Part shown: one piece after another, positions 1 to 12,895 of the stretch | Position numbering within the stretch: position 1 is the first letter of the stretch | Layout of the letters: each line of letters begins with the position of its first letter | NCBI GenBank assembly: GCA_023238725.1 | Contig: CM041538.1 | Span: 5,431,880-5,495,879 of the forward strand | Source of the DNA: Scortum barcoo | Lineage: Eukaryota > Chordata > Actinopteri > Centrarchiformes > Terapontidae | Reading direction: 5' to 3' | Length of the DNA stretch: 64,000 nt | Notes under the pieces: model-generated | Database searches by the model: none | Seen by the model: only the letters and a program-made list of their open reading frames with translations | What the model was told of the DNA's origin: nothing | Made by a program: the position numbers and the translations under genes

Positions 1-3000
1 ACCAGCTGCTGTAAGATGACCTCTGACCTCCCTGTGAGAGAATAGATAAAACTGTAAATTATTATTTATTATCATCTGCAAGCTTGCTAATGCTCTTGAT
101 AAACACCATTTATTTCTGTAACTGGATTTTATCACTGTGGATTGGCGTTGAAGTGAAACGGCTGTCAGTTTATGTTGTGATGTGATTGTTAATGCACTCA
201 GCTGAAGAAGTACAAATTCAGTTAAGTGCCTGACGAATGACAAGATGAACAACAAGATATTATCAGCAACATAAAGAAATGGCCAGATACTTTTCTTTTT
301 TAGCAGCATTATCACAAATTGCGTTTGGCTGCTTTTTATTAGTAATAATCAGTCTCAGAGAGCAGTGAGTGCTGTAAGACTGTGTAACCATTAAGATATT
401 ATGGCTGTAAAAACCGACTGTACACACTATCCAGGCAACACCCAACAAGCAACACACAGAGCTAGAGAACTGAGCATAGATGCTTCAGTCAGATATTTAA
501 TCTGTTTTAATCCAACGCTGGAAACAACCAAACTCTAGTCCGCCTGAAAACGTGCACCAGGGCTGGGTTCACTCAAGGTCAGAACAAGGTCTGACCCAAA
601 TACGAGAAGTGAACCACAATCGGTTATCAACATGTGATAACTTTCAAATCCATGACACATAACCTCTCTTTATCAGGGCCCACTCTCTCCTACAGGACTG
701 CCGCTCTCATCTTGCAGGGTAAAACATTCAACAACATGCTGTCTCATCAGCTGCTCACATTGTTCGCCTTCTTGTAAAGCATTTGATTGATGGAAACACC
801 AAAGGAAAACCAGAAAACCCAAGACCGCATAAATCTGGTGTGGCCCCATTATTTCTGAGAGGTGTCAGCAAGTTTCACTCAGATAGCTGTCCAACAGATG
901 AGCAAGTGACACTGGTTCAGTAGGTTTGATGCACTTGACACAGTACAATGCAAACTCTAATGAAAAATAACGAATGCGAAAGAAAAATCTAACAATGTTA
1001 CAACGTCACTCTCTACAGGACTATCAATGTGAAAGCAGCTTTGATGTTGGGCTTACATTTGCTAGGTAAGAAGCATGATTCCAAAAACTTACCCATATCA
1101 GTTTTGTTAGGTGGTATTGACAAAAAAAAAAAAAAGATTAATGCAAGTTTGAGGATACAGCTGGAGTCAGGACCTGGGTAACCTAATTTAGCAAAAGACG
1201 GGAAGCGAGGGAAAGGTACTAGCCTGTTGCTGTCCAAAGTTAAATAATCTGATCATTAATAATTAACATGTTGCAATGTTTTTAACGCCTATATATTTTT
1301 ATGGCTGGGGACTTTCATGCTGTCCTGCGTGTTCCTGGCAAAGAATACTTAAGCCATCCGGTAAGTGCTTTAAATGTATCCTGCTGTTGTTTCCTGTGTT
1401 TCTTTGAAGCTATTGTGAGCTACAAAAGTGTTGGTTGGTGTATTTCTGAGCTATGCTAAGCATATTGCTTCCTAGTTGTTGCTCCATACTTAAACTCAGA
1501 CATTGGAGTGATCTCAATCTTATGATTACACTTAGCAAGAAAGTAAATATAAGAGTAATTCATTAAGTTTAATTTATATTATTATTCGCCAGTATTTTTA
1601 ATGGAACTGCCAGCCAATCAGAAAGAGGTATTTCCTGTGGTTGTGGCATGCTGAACTGCTTTGAGGGACAATCTGGCGCTTATGATTGGATACACAGAAT
1701 ATTTAATAAAACTGTGAGACAAAGATAATGTTGTTCACACATGAACCGGAGCCTTTGGGATCCCAGTGACCCAAAACTGTGCCACGATTCCACTGAATCC
1801 CTGACATACAGCACTAGAGTCCAGACAGATAGGAGATCAATCAGTGGGTTTTCTGGTGGGGTCTTTGTCTATTGGTAACATCCTGCTCGAATGTTTGGAT
1901 TACCAAATGGTGCTGAGCTGACAGAGCGGGGCTGGTTTGCAGAGATAGCCTGTACAGATCTTCAGGGATAGTTGAGACGGAGGCGTCCAGCAAGATGCAC
2001 CGTGCACCTGTATATTTCTGATAATGTAAGCACTGCACAAACAGGACATGGTTCAAACACTACTGTGGCCTTTTCAATTCCAAACTCTTTTTTTCTTTAA
2101 CTGTCAAATTTTCTAAAAATATGTGTATATTGCACAGTATTTGTCAGTTAAACCATTAAATCTGCAGTTTTTTAAGGTTTTCTGAGGTCACTACATCCAA
2201 TTCACAGAAACAGATTTTCAAAATTAGGACTAGTGGTATCTACAGTACGATACAGCCAGACATTTGGTTTTATGAGCACTAGCTTCAGAAACGTGACCGA
2301 TGGTGTCCTGCTTTGGAGGAAAGGGTACCTATGTAAATTTGACGATGATAATGTAAAAGAATGAGACGGAAAAAGCAGACAACAGAGTTCAAGCACTTTG
2401 ACAGCACTTGAGTGAAGTGAGTTTTTTTTTTTTTAGAGCAGCAGGTTGAAGCTGAATGAGACTGAGGCCGAGATCCTGTTGTTTTCAGCCCCACAGCTGG
2501 GGAAGATTTCTCCTGCGATCCGCAGCTACATGTGACGAGGCGAGATCTGATATATAACACACTGGTTTGGTGTGTGCCGGCCCAACTGGCCACGTAGGGT
2601 TTACACTATCAAGAGCTGATACGAAAGCTGGATGGACTTAACTTAGCAAAGGACCAAGGAACAGGCAAAGCATCTCACTTCACAATAATAGGAGGCGTTG
2701 TGGTCGACTGAACAGCATGTGGACTTGATGTACAAGATCAGGGATTTGTTTTCTTGTTCTACATATTGAGGTAGTTTTTAAGTTAAACATTTCGTTTGAA
2801 GGACGTACAGACTTGCTCCTGTCTCATCCAGAACACATGATTACGCTCATTCTTTGCACGCAGACCAAAACATTTGTGATTAATTCATAACAGAACCCCA
2901 GCACTTTGTTTGTGATAGTTTGCCTGGTACTTTATCTCTTCCTCAGTGATGATACAGCCTTGATTGAGTTAGTGCTTCATTATTGCTGTCAAAGCAGCAT

Positions 3001-3384
3001 GAGGAGACTGCACTTTGGTGAGCCCAGTTGGAGGCAAGAGATAAATTTAAATTTGAATTATTTCAGAGTGAAATTAGCCTCTTCACCCATTCATTTTATT
3101 GTCTGTTAACATCACAACACTGCCCTGAATTAAAAGTGAAAATGTGAGGGAAAGTAGTAAAAATGGCCTTTGATTGTGAGTTTTCAGTGGACAAAGACAA
3201 CGCCACCTCTGATTCATGTCATGCAACATTTTGTTTGAGTTTCCTTTTCGTCACTTCCTGCTAACATTCCCGAATAATACCAAACCAGACGCCTAATGCT
3301 TGCTCAAGGAAATGCTGTGCTGCAGCCAAAAAAATGAGATTTGAGATTTAAGCCAGCTTTGCTTATTGTAGTTTAGGCTTACTC
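1..3384. other. non-coding stretch, nothing recognised
   Basis: No reading frame here looks like an exon and I recognise no mobile element. Simple runs are an A14 tract at 1122-1135 and a T13 tract at 2422-2434. The short ORFs are chance frames without domain-like sequence. Confidence 0.6.
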
Positions 3385-3469
3385 ATGAGTTGGAAAATGT
3401 GTTTTTTTTGTATGTGGGCTGCTTTTTTCTTTGTGCACACAAGCACAGATGTGTGTGCTAGCCCTTGTC

Positions 3470-3620
3470 CATATTGTGTGTGTGTGTGTGTGTCAGTGTG
3501 CATGCTGACATGGTGTCTGTGGTTGTGTGGGTCTCTCTGTCAGTGTGTTATTTTTAGTTGTGTGTGTGCATGCGTGTGCACATACATGTGTGGGTGTGAG
3601 CGTACCCATGTCTTGCCTCC
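3470..3620. repeat. GT-rich tract with (TG)n microsatellite
   Basis: A pure (TG) run lies at about 3475-3493. It is followed by 120 bases of interrupted GT-rich sequence. The tract creates Cys/Val-rich reading frames on the plus strand and His/Thr-rich frames on the minus strand; these are translations of the repeat, not genes. Confidence 0.85.
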
Positions 3621-3640
3621 TGTGTGCAAGTGAGCATCTG

Positions 3641-4595
3641 TGTTTGAAAAACGGCGGCTGCTGAGGGCGTGTTGACGGTGGGATGGGTAAAACGCAGAGG
3701 TCAGCTATCACTTTGAAACATGCTGGTCCTTATCTCTGTCACGAAGCCTAATAGAGTAATGAATCAACATAAAGCCTGCGAATGGACCACTGCCTCCACC
3801 TGACACTTGCGCTGCACTTCAACCACACTTACTGCCTCTGTAAGCATCTTTCGCCTTCCACCGTTGTTTATGGGCAGTTTTCAAAAGAGCCTGAATTGTG
3901 ACTAAAGTCAGAGATGTATTCACACATGAGCAGGCCTACTGTCTCATGCCTTACACTCAGCACTCACTATGAAATTGCCTCGGCCACAGACAAATAAGGT
4001 GGACAGTCTTTTTTTAAGGGAAGGTAATAGGGAACAAAAGGGAAAGCAGCGTATTTCTGATCACCTTATGAACTCATCTCTTGACTGGCACCAAATCACA
4101 GGCGACATTCATTGTGAGCTTTGTGAGTTATCACAGAGAAAGAGGGAAAAAAGCGTGATTCACTGCATGAGGAGACTAGCAGAAGAAAAGGTTTTAAAAT
4201 GAGCCGCCAGGCGCCTGCAAAGGATAGATGAAGTTTGGTTGATGCTTTCAATTGGCACAAAGAAAAAGACTTGTATGAGACTTACTAGCTGTTCAAAGCT
4301 TCCAGTGGATGCTATTTAGTCTGCAGAGCAAAGAAAATGACATTATTCTTTCAGTCTCACAGTATCATTCATTAGCCCATTAATCATGATTGTTGCCCCA
4401 ACGTAGGCAACACCATTTCAGTCAATTTCCCTCCGCTATTGAGAGTTACGATGAGTCCAGCCTTGAACATCCACAAAGCATGTAAACCTTTATACAAAGA
4501 ACTGTACAAGCAGACCCAGTGTTCTTCATTTTTAAAGAGAACAAAAGGTATGACCATAAAGCCAATACTGAAGAAAAAGACACTAACTTCACTTT
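3641..4595. other. non-coding stretch, nothing recognised
   Basis: No exon, RNA gene or repeat family recognised. The plus-strand frame at 3969-4202 (77 codons) has no recognisable motif and no convincing splice context. Confidence 0.5.
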
Positions 4596-4656
4596 ACAGT
4601 TGTGTAGAAGAAACAGAGTAAAATCCAACCCAAAGTCTGCTGTGATGGAAGCCAAG

Positions 4657-4662
4657 TTTATT
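4657..4662 (-). terminator. poly(A) signal of the ERV-type LTR
   Basis: AATAAA on the minus strand, inside the LTR and downstream of its TATA box. A cleavage site would be expected 15-25 bases further left. Confidence 0.55.
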
Positions 4663-4744
4663 TAGTATTCCAGAAAACAGTGAGTCATAGTGTCACAGAC
4701 CAGGTCTGGGACAGAAGACTGACCCAGAGCAGAGGGCTGAGGGT

Positions 4745-4752
4745 CCTTTATA
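4745..4752 (-). promoter_or_regulatory. TATA box of the ERV-type LTR
   Basis: The minus strand reads TATAAAGG. It lies about 85 bases upstream of the AATAAA signal of the same LTR, as expected for an LTR core promoter. Transcription would run leftwards, starting near 4720. Confidence 0.55.
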
Positions 4753-4874
4753 CAGAGTTAACAAACTTTGATCAGACACTATGTAAATTGTGGATGTTGA
4801 GTAAGAGTCATATGATACAGGGTGTAAGAACAAAAGGAGAGCGTGTGACATTTACATACAATAGGTAAGGCTAA

Positions 4875-4972
4875 GTTGATCAAGGGTTCAGAAGACGAGG
4901 GGAAGAAGGACATTAAAACATGAGATGCGGGATACGTTGATCAAGGTGTCTGGAGCCGAGGGGAAGAAGGAG
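4875..4972 (-). repeat. duplicated U3 segment, 61-bp period
   Basis: Two imperfect direct repeats of about 37 bp start at 4875 and 4936. Both begin GTTGATCAAGG and contain CGAGGGGAAGAAGGA. They lie upstream of the LTR TATA box, where retroviral LTRs often carry duplicated enhancers. The repeat is seen in the sequence; the enhancer role is inferred. Confidence 0.7.
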
Positions 4973-5116
4973 AGCAGATACTCAGACAGTCGTTACGCAA
5001 CTGGGGCATCTACACTTGTAAGGATTTGTGTTATTCCACAATAGCAGTTTAAAGGTAAAATGGAGGAAGCAGACTGTCGGCTGATCTTCTCAGACACAAA
5101 TATTCCGGGGGCCCCA

Positions 5117-5890
5117 TTTCACCAACTTTTCACCATGCAGAGTGTGACACGAGTTTGACACGTTTTACTGATAAAAAAAACTGCCTTACTTGCAACCCAT
5201 GCTTGAGAATGCAAGAGCCCAATAGGACTGAATTTATCAGCAATGGGTTGCTTAGCTAAACTCTCTCTTCCAAACAGTGATTGTCCAATCATGGCTTAGC
5301 AGCTATAACTAAGCAGGCCGAGCTTTAGATTTCACCATACCTCCATGTGGAAGCAGTGTGCATTGGGCTGGAATAAGAGAAATACTCAGCATTTAAAGCA
5401 TTTGGAGGGAGGTATATTTTCTAAGCCTTTCCTTAAGTAAAAAAAGAAACAATGAGCAATAGTGTAATTAATGCAGTAATTGTGTGTTTATCTGCTCCAA
5501 CATAAGCTGTATCATTAGCAAGTCTGGATACATAGCTTAGTGCAGCACAGTATCAACCAAGCATTACAGGCATATAACAACAGTAACTAAATGTGAGCTT
5601 AGCAAATGGGTCGATTATGAAACATGACGTTGGCACTATTTTCAATCTACATGTATGCAGTACATGCAAATCGAAATTGCGAACAAACCCCATCTCGGGA
5701 CATTCTTTGTACTTCATTATAACATGCGTAAGGCTGTGTCCACACCAATGGACAGTCTGTGAATTAAATATGGGGCCCAGGCTTTAACTGATATTATAGA
5801 TAAAAATTATGCACAACAAGAGGGAAAAGCATCGTGTAACATGATAAAAATGAAAGATAAGCTGCACAGTTGTGGCCATAATCAAACAAA
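5117..5890. other. non-coding stretch between two solo LTRs
   Basis: No exon or repeat recognised. The two LTRs on either side are in opposite orientation and unrelated in sequence, so this segment is not the interior of one element. Confidence 0.5.
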
Positions 5891-5894
5891 TAAT

Positions 5895-6298
5895 TGTTAT
5901 GTCTCGTCATGTTTGTTAAGTTTCATGTCTGTCTTGTGTCCATTTCCTGTTCTGGCATGTCTGTTTTATTTTGAAATCTCTAACTCTCCTTTCGTTTCAG
6001 ATCCCTTAACTTCCTGCCATTGTGTATTTTCCCACCATTGTGATTGTCTGCCCCGCACTGACTGTCTCCACCTGTTACCCATTTCCTCTTGTGTATATAT
6101 TGTCTGCGTTTCCTGTCTCTTGTTGCCAGATCGTAAAATGTGAACCAGGAGTGCTAGAGATAGCATGTCATGTTATCATTGATCAAGCCTGGAAACCAAG
6201 GAACAACTTTGTCTGTCTGTAAGAACTCTTTTATTAAAAACCTTAAAATCCACTGACGTATGTGTCTTGCATTTGGGTCCACCTGTCTTTTGCCGACA
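5895..6298 (+). mobile_element. solo LTR, probably Ty3/gypsy-type
   Basis: The block begins TGTTATGTCTC and ends TGCCGACA, so it has the TG...CA ends of an LTR. It is flanked by identical 4-bp TAAT sequences at 5891-5894 and 6299-6302, a target-site duplication. Inside are a TATA-like TATATAT (6094-6100) and an ATTAAA poly(A) signal (6233-6238), in the right order for a plus-strand LTR. The end, with TGCATTTGGGTCCACCT, resembles the LTR 3' end of common teleost LTR retrotransposons; that family link is from memory and was not tested. No coding interior or second LTR is present. Confidence 0.7.
6233..6238 (+). terminator. poly(A) signal in the TAAT-flanked LTR
   Basis: ATTAAA, about 135 bases downstream of the TATA-like sequence at 6094-6100 and inside the same LTR. 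Confidence 0.5.
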
Positions 6299-6302
6299 TA
6301 AT

Positions 6303-9300
6303 AATTTAAAATATCTAATTTGTTTAAAGGTATATTATGCTAGATTAATAGGAGATAAAAAAGAAATTATTAAAAGCTGTCTAAGCGTCGACACCAGCAG
6401 CAACCTTGAACCCAGACCTCCTGCTCATGTGGTTATTTTCAGTGGGCCTAAACGTTAAATAAGCCACACAGATGACCATTCATGACACATGTGATCATGG
6501 CCCATGGTCATGTGATACTTTAGAATGATAACTGCACTAGACCCACCTTTTCAGATCTTTTGTACACAACTGAGGTCATACGACAGTGTTGTCACCTGCC
6601 ACACTGAACCAGACCAAACAGGCAAAAGCAGAGCTTATTTAGACTGTGTGAATTTAGATGTGAATGTATATCTATATCTATGTCTATATCTATCTATGTT
6701 TATATATGTGTTATTTATTCCTTAAGTAATACTTCCCATATGAACTTGACCTGATATTAGCCCTAAGAGAGAATATACCATCTGCTATTCATACATCATG
6801 CTTCTCATTTCATTACTTTACCTGCATTACTGTGTTTTTTTATGAGGGTATTTTTAGCTCATATAAGGCACATACACATGCTTCATTCTTCATTTGCATT
6901 TGCAAATGCTGCATTCATATTTTGTCATACTGGACATCATCCTATGTGCTGAACAAGTCCTTGCTTAATCAGTCTGCATGATGGTGCTTGTATGTTTCAG
7001 GCTTGTATCTGGGTGAAACCTCGACACAAACTGGCCAGGTTACCAGCCTGCAAAGAGAATACATCAATCAATCTCCACTGGCTTTGAAATGCAGGTTCAA
7101 TGTTTGAATAGTCTGCTTCTGCTTTTAGATCGTATATGTTGCTTGTCCCTTTCACTTCCTTGTATTTTATTATAGTTGGGCAACAGTATATTTCTACACA
7201 GTTCCATAGGATGGGTTATGTTCATACTATGAACATCTATCCTCAACTTATGAAGTGTATCTTACTGTGTGGATGGTATCCATACATATGGAATCACATT
7301 TGAAGATAATTTGTTCAAAATGAGGGGCTGACTGAGTTGAATCTCACACTAACTGATTAGTACAATTTTTTTATACTATAAAGCTGCTATAATGAATATT
7401 TCTGCATTAATATTTGATCGAACTATAATGTGTAAGGTGTTGCTAGTGAGTAACCCACAAAGAATGATCACCAGTATCTCAAGTCTACAGAGAGTTTTAG
7501 CATCCTTTAAGTCATTGTTTTGTTCTTAATCCTTCCAGTTCCACAATCCTGCCGACATGATCAAATGATGTCAGTTGTTGCAGTACAGTACGTCAAAGTG
7601 AGGAACTAATTGACCGGTCATATAGGTTATGTTGTATGTACGGTATATGTAAAAGAAAAGATACCAAACACTGGCATGGGAAACATTTTTCCAGGCAATA
7701 TCAAAAGTATGCATAAAACGGCCTAAATAGCCAGAGACGCTGAAAGGTGAAGGCCTGCAGCTTTACAGTTCTGATTCACCCTCCTGAGCCTCGTTTTCAT
7801 CTGCAGCAGGCAGCTGTTTTCCATGACGAAGCTCGGAAAACCCTTTGTACACAGCCTGCCCAGCACCAAATGACATCAAATGGCTAACTGATGAACACAG
7901 TGTAGCATTTGTCGGCTAAAGAGCCAAAAACTTTTCTCAGGGGTTGGTGAAGATCAATCGAATCCTTCCATGATCACCTCTTAGAAGAATTGGGGAGGAT
8001 CCTTAACATGAGGCTGATGCTAACCGCGGCACCACCTAGCCCTCGTCCAACCCGGCAATGCCTTTGAGAGCAGAATATAATGCCTCTCATTTGACTGTTT
8101 TGTTTTTGCCTCTCTGTCTAACTCAGAAGAGGCATGCAGTTTGGCATGCACATCCGCTGGCTTCCCCCTGTGGATCAGACACGTATAAATCCTTTTACAT
8201 GCAATCCTGCCAAACTACCCTGTAGGCAGGCTTTGCATTTGAAATGTACAATTAGTTATCCCTGTTTGGTTTGAATGCAACATTTCTGAGACATCAAGCC
8301 CGGGGGCAACATGCGGAGAATGGCTGCAGCGACCCCATACATTGTACCTCCTTGTTGTTTATTCTCTGTCTCGCTCCCCGTCTCTGTCTTGCTCCTCCCT
8401 TTTATTCCTATTTTCCCTCTTTTCTTTTCTCTGTCTCTTGTATATCCTGAGACGAACTGGAAAGTGTGGGCTGTCACCTGAGGGGGGTGAGATGCGTCTG
8501 CAGACACGTCTGTACGGAGGCTTCATTCACTGCAGTATGTGTTTTGGCAGGAGCATAAACACGCTCCCCCAGCTTCCCGGTCAGGGTTGAAGGAATAGAT
8601 GGGATAAACTAAGGCACTTCATCTAATCGGCAGGGCCAGCGGCACGCTGTAAAGCCAGCTGTTGGCCAGTTGCTGGTGGGGGCAAAACTCTGCTTGTACT
8701 ACCTGCTTCTAGCACTGACCCCTAGTGTGGCCCCTCGCTGTGCCTAATCTACGAAGACATTAATAGAGGCAGAGCTGACTCACAACGAGGCTGTTAGGGG
8801 AGGCTTTTTAATCTTGCTAAGTGTTCTGCTGGCAAGAGCTTTTTTTTTGTGAACTCCCCATGAAGGATTAAAATCTAGTTCAACGCGCTAAATGTTAATG
8901 TTTTAGGAATGCATTTTTAGCCCTGTGTTTGTGATCTTTATTTTTTTTTTTTTTCAGTTTTTTTCCAGTGAGTTTCCATTTTCTACATCCTCCTACAAGG
9001 CCTAAAATTTTGGAACAGTTTAATAGCAGGGAAAGCTGCATGGAAATTCCCCAGAGAATCATGTTTGATAACATTTCTTCTGCCAATAGCCAGTCTTTTA
9101 TATCAAGGCCAGGAGAGGCTTGGTAAGGTCAGGCAGAGCCACCCACACATCTCTGACGAGCACAGACTTGAAAACATCGTTATTTTGTGTGACGCCACAG
9201 CTTGAGAATGGACCCGCACCGTCATCTTTTGTCAGCCTGCTCCAACACATGAGACTGAACTCACCCAAATGTCTGCTGTAGAACACAAAGCGGAACTATT

Positions 9301-12300
9301 ATCTGTGCTGGTGAATTCACAAAGACTATGATTCTGTTTAGAAGTCGGTAATCGTCTCCCATGCTTAAATGTAGAAAATTAGCTGCCCACAAAATGCACA
9401 AGTAACATTTCTAACAAAATATTTGAACCACGTGCCTAAATAAATCAAACAATAAAACATGATGTGTATTTTAACATCCACATGGAAAAGGATAGTAGAA
9501 ATAGATTGGAGGGTTTTAACTATTTAGAAAGTCAAAATCTTTTTTTTTCTTTTTTTAAAAGACGATTTTTAAAAGAGCGCTATTGACAACACGCATGAAT
9601 GTTGTGTGTGCACGATTTTGCTTTCGCTTCCAACAACTTTCATCAGAAGCTCACAGATCATGAGGTGCAAATAACACGTGTGCAACATGAGTCAAGCTTT
9701 AGAAATGAATGAAAATTACTGCACTGGATGCAGTTCATATCTGAATAATATATTCATATTCAAATTCTACACCTCTGATGTGTGGTGCGACTGCCTTCTA
9801 CAAGTAGAAATGGCACAGGCTAAACATCACTGTGCATGATTTAACATCCTGTAAAGTGTGACAGTAAGTGTTCCTCATCTTAAGTGCCACTGATGACGGA
9901 CTTTAAGCAGGTATAAAGTGTTATTCCCCCTTTTGGTTCACAGTTCACCGATGAAAAGCACAGTGCCATTGTTTCGCGCCTCATATTTCTGATGCCACTC
10001 AGACACACGCAGCAAAGTAGTGAAAGTAACCACTCATGCTTAACTGGATCGACTCCATGCTTTCTGCTCACATTTCCTCAAGGATACTTAGCGTATTCAT
10101 GGCCTCTTATCCCCATGGAAAAACACGTCAGGAAGGAAATGAAGCCGACTGACGGTTTAGAAAAACGAGCAGCATTCCCCTTATTTCTTATCAACAGGCG
10201 ACAATGGGCAGAGTCAATGAACAAATCCTAAACGGCCTCAGTATGAGCAGCAGTGGAGCTCTTCAGCTTAGATTTCAGGGTGTCTGACTGACTGAGCAGC
10301 AGATATTAAACATTATTGAATCTTTGCAAAGACCTGGACTGCGGGGTTTTGAAATTTGATATAGCTGATGAAAGCTGCGCTGAAAATTGGGGGGGAAGTG
10401 CTTCAAATGTCTCAAATCTCTGGGCCAAAATGAATCTGGTTTTATCAGGTCACCGAGGCATTTCCATGGCAATCAGAGAAAAAAAAAGGCCTTGAACTAA
10501 AATCAAAGCATCACAAGAGGATCACAGAGCCTCTCCAAGAGCAGAACTTTCAAATACATTTCAAAAAAGCTGGTGTTCATTTCTAAAATAATCCTCTTGA
10601 AAAAATAATACTTACATTTAACCTATAGCATGGTTCTATGGGTAAAATAGCATCCCTTTTTGTATATGCCGGTTGAAAAAGAATTGGGGAAAGAGGGAGA
10701 GCGTGAGAGAAACACCGCATAATTGGTCCGAGGTTGAAAGGAGTCCAGAAGCAAGCGCATACGTAGCTTTAATGAATCAGATGTGATGAAAGGCGAGCGC
10801 ATTTTCAAAGACATACATATTTTAATTGGAGTTTTCAGAAGCAGCTTTCATCTCCTCCTCTCTGCATTCACGTTCTTTCATTAGGGTGGCATAAAGATAT
10901 CCCACAAGGTGTGTAGTGCTAGCAGCAGTCCTATCATAAACCCCCATGATATTCTATATGATAAAAACATTTTTGGACAGAGCTGCTGGATTTGAACTTT
11001 ACTTTTTCATTCTGTGTATCCAGCAGAAGTGGGAGACATGAAGTCAAACCTGTCCTTAAACCTCACTGTAGACGTAATTTGACTGTTTGTGCATGTAAGG
11101 AAAAAAAAAAAAAAGAGTACCATTAAGCGCTGGTACGATTTCTATCAAAAAATTGTTCCCTGAACACAAGTCATTTGGCCTCAATTATTGTCTTCTCACA
11201 CAGCCTTTCAATATAGTAACTGCCATTTCTCCAGTCATTCAAATGCCACAGCTGATAAAAGGTGCACAGTGGAGCAGCAGTAATGGCAGAAAATGATTCA
11301 TTTTCATCAATGTAAGAGGAGGCTCTTTCTGAAAGAGCTTGAGGAAAACAGCAGTTGCTTGTGAAGTGCGATTCCTGCAGTGTCGCAGTTCAAAATAAAT
11401 TAAATTGGTCATGCTAAAATCGTCTTTAAAAACTAATCTGTGTGTTGCTGTAAAAAGTGTTTTAATTCTAAGAGGCATTAGTTTGCAATTACTGCAGCTT
11501 GTCTGAGTGGGAGAGGGTTTTTTTAAATGGCAACACTGAACGATTTTCAACATTTTGAAATGAAAACTTCATTTTTTCTTTTCAGTCCTGTCACTGATAA
11601 AAATCCCTTAGGAGGCTAATTCCTCCTGACATCACGCCTGGAGCTGTTTCAACCCTGAACATGCAAAGATTTTCTGGGGCTACATAAGCATAGTATTATG
11701 GGTATAGGGTACACATGCAGGGTATAGATACAGGGTAGATACACATCATCACATGTAGAATTGCATGCAATACCTGATCAAATTTTTACCTCTTATAGCT
11801 GCAGTTATGATCAATTCTGGCAGTTTTAAACGTAAAAAAGCAACAGATATTTCTGAAGCCAGGAACAAAAACTATACAACATGATATTATGATTGCAGTA
11901 TACTTATTTTCCTCTATCTAGAATACTACAAAATACTCTTTTAACACTTTAGATTTGGCTCATTCCCAGTATTTAATGTACAGGCAGTCTATATGACAAA
12001 TTCAAATTTCCAAGAAATTCTAATGAAATGTGAAACTTATTAATACAACTTAGAGTACCTTGTAAAGCAAAATTTTTATGATCAGGTCCGTCTGCTGATT
12101 CTTTACTAGCGCGTGCACGAGAATGCACAAGCGCCGCACATTTCTCCTGACTACAGATGGCTGTAATGCATATTCATTTGTTGGCGTTAATGTGCCCCAA
12201 AATGTGCAATACACCGATAAACAAGGAGAGTAAAAACACTGCAAACAAATGTGAACAGATTAATTCATTATTAATGTCGCAAATGTTTTACAAGGTAAGA

Positions 12301-12699
12301 AATGCATTCAACATATCATATTTGTTTACGTTGTTTACAATTTTTTTAAGCATATGATGATATGATTTTTTTAAGCAAAATGTGAATATTTTGTGACTAG
12401 AATTTTTTCTTTTTTTTTATACCAGAAAGCCTTACTGTTGCATCCATCTTTATTTGACACAAGCAATCTAGTTTCTAACATATCAGTAAGACGCACACAC
12501 ATTACGTGCATATACCTTTATTAAACATTACAAACTTGTGTGGTATTCCCATGATTGTAACTAGAGTCTTGTCTAGTTGTGAAGTCACCCGACAACCAGC
12601 AGAGATTCCAGGTAGTTCCTCCACTGAGGCAAAAAATTGTTCCAGAATAGACCCCCGGTCTCTGTCACATTTCACTTTTTGCATGGGTCATGACATGAT
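6303..12699. other. non-coding stretch, only simple repeats seen
   Basis: No exon or mobile element recognised in 6.4 kb. It holds an imperfect TATC/TATA repeat (6666-6708), a perfect 9-bp-arm palindrome inside 7206-7241, a pyrimidine-rich tract (about 8356-8445), a T14 run (8941-8954), an A14 run near 11101-11114, and imperfect repeats of GGGTATAG/GGGTAGATAC at 11698-11745. ORFs here are all under 105 codons and featureless. Confidence 0.55.
6666..6708. repeat. imperfect (TATC)n/(TATA)n microsatellite
   Basis: Interrupted TATCTA units grade into TATATATG. Confidence 0.8.
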
Positions 12700-12895
12700 G
12701 TGTTCATTAGCGGGCTTTGGATGTATTTTTAGATGTATTTCTTGAAAGAGTATTTATGCTAAGCTATGCTAATAGTCTTCTGGCTCCAGCTCCAAACGTA
12801 ATGGCTAGAGATGAAAGGGGTATCAGTCTTCTCACCTTGCTCTTTGCAAAACAAAAATAAGGAAATTTACCAAAATGTTGACCTGTTCCTTTGAA
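12700..12895 (+). repeat. degenerate teleost dispersed repeat, copy A
   Basis: Contains ATGCTAAGCTATGCTAA, GGTATCAGTCTTCTCACC and, near its end, CCAAAATGTTGACCTGTTCC. The last two match blocks in the copy at 51590-51756 (GGTGTCAATATTCTCATC; CCAGAATGTTGAACTGTTAC) in the same order. I recognise this from general familiarity as a common short teleost repeat, but I do not assign a family name or class. Edges are approximate. Confidence 0.55.

Larger units (their letters stand above)
4596..5116 (-). mobile_element. solo LTR, retrovirus-like (ERV-type), degenerate
   Basis: Read on the minus strand, this block has the order of a retroviral LTR. A 5' edge begins near TGGGGCC at about 5116. A U3-like stretch follows with a duplicated segment (4875-4911 and 4936-4972). 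Then come a TATA box (4745-4752), an AATAAA poly(A) signal (4657-4662), and a 3' edge ending near TTCTACACA (about 4601). The TATA-to-poly(A) spacing of about 85 bases fits a short R region. No gag, pol or env frame flanks it and there is no second copy, so it is probably a solo LTR left by LTR-LTR recombination. I could not find a clean target-site duplication, so both edges are approximate. Class is inferred from layout only; another LTR retrotransposon is possible. Confidence 0.6.

Noticed and set aside
3385..3633. 82-codon Cys-rich plus-strand frame
   Set aside because: It translates the GT-rich tract; Cys/Val alternation comes from TGTGTG.
4875..4972. Two-unit repeat considered as an independent minisatellite
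   Set aside because: Position upstream of the TATA box within an LTR makes a U3 duplication the better reading.
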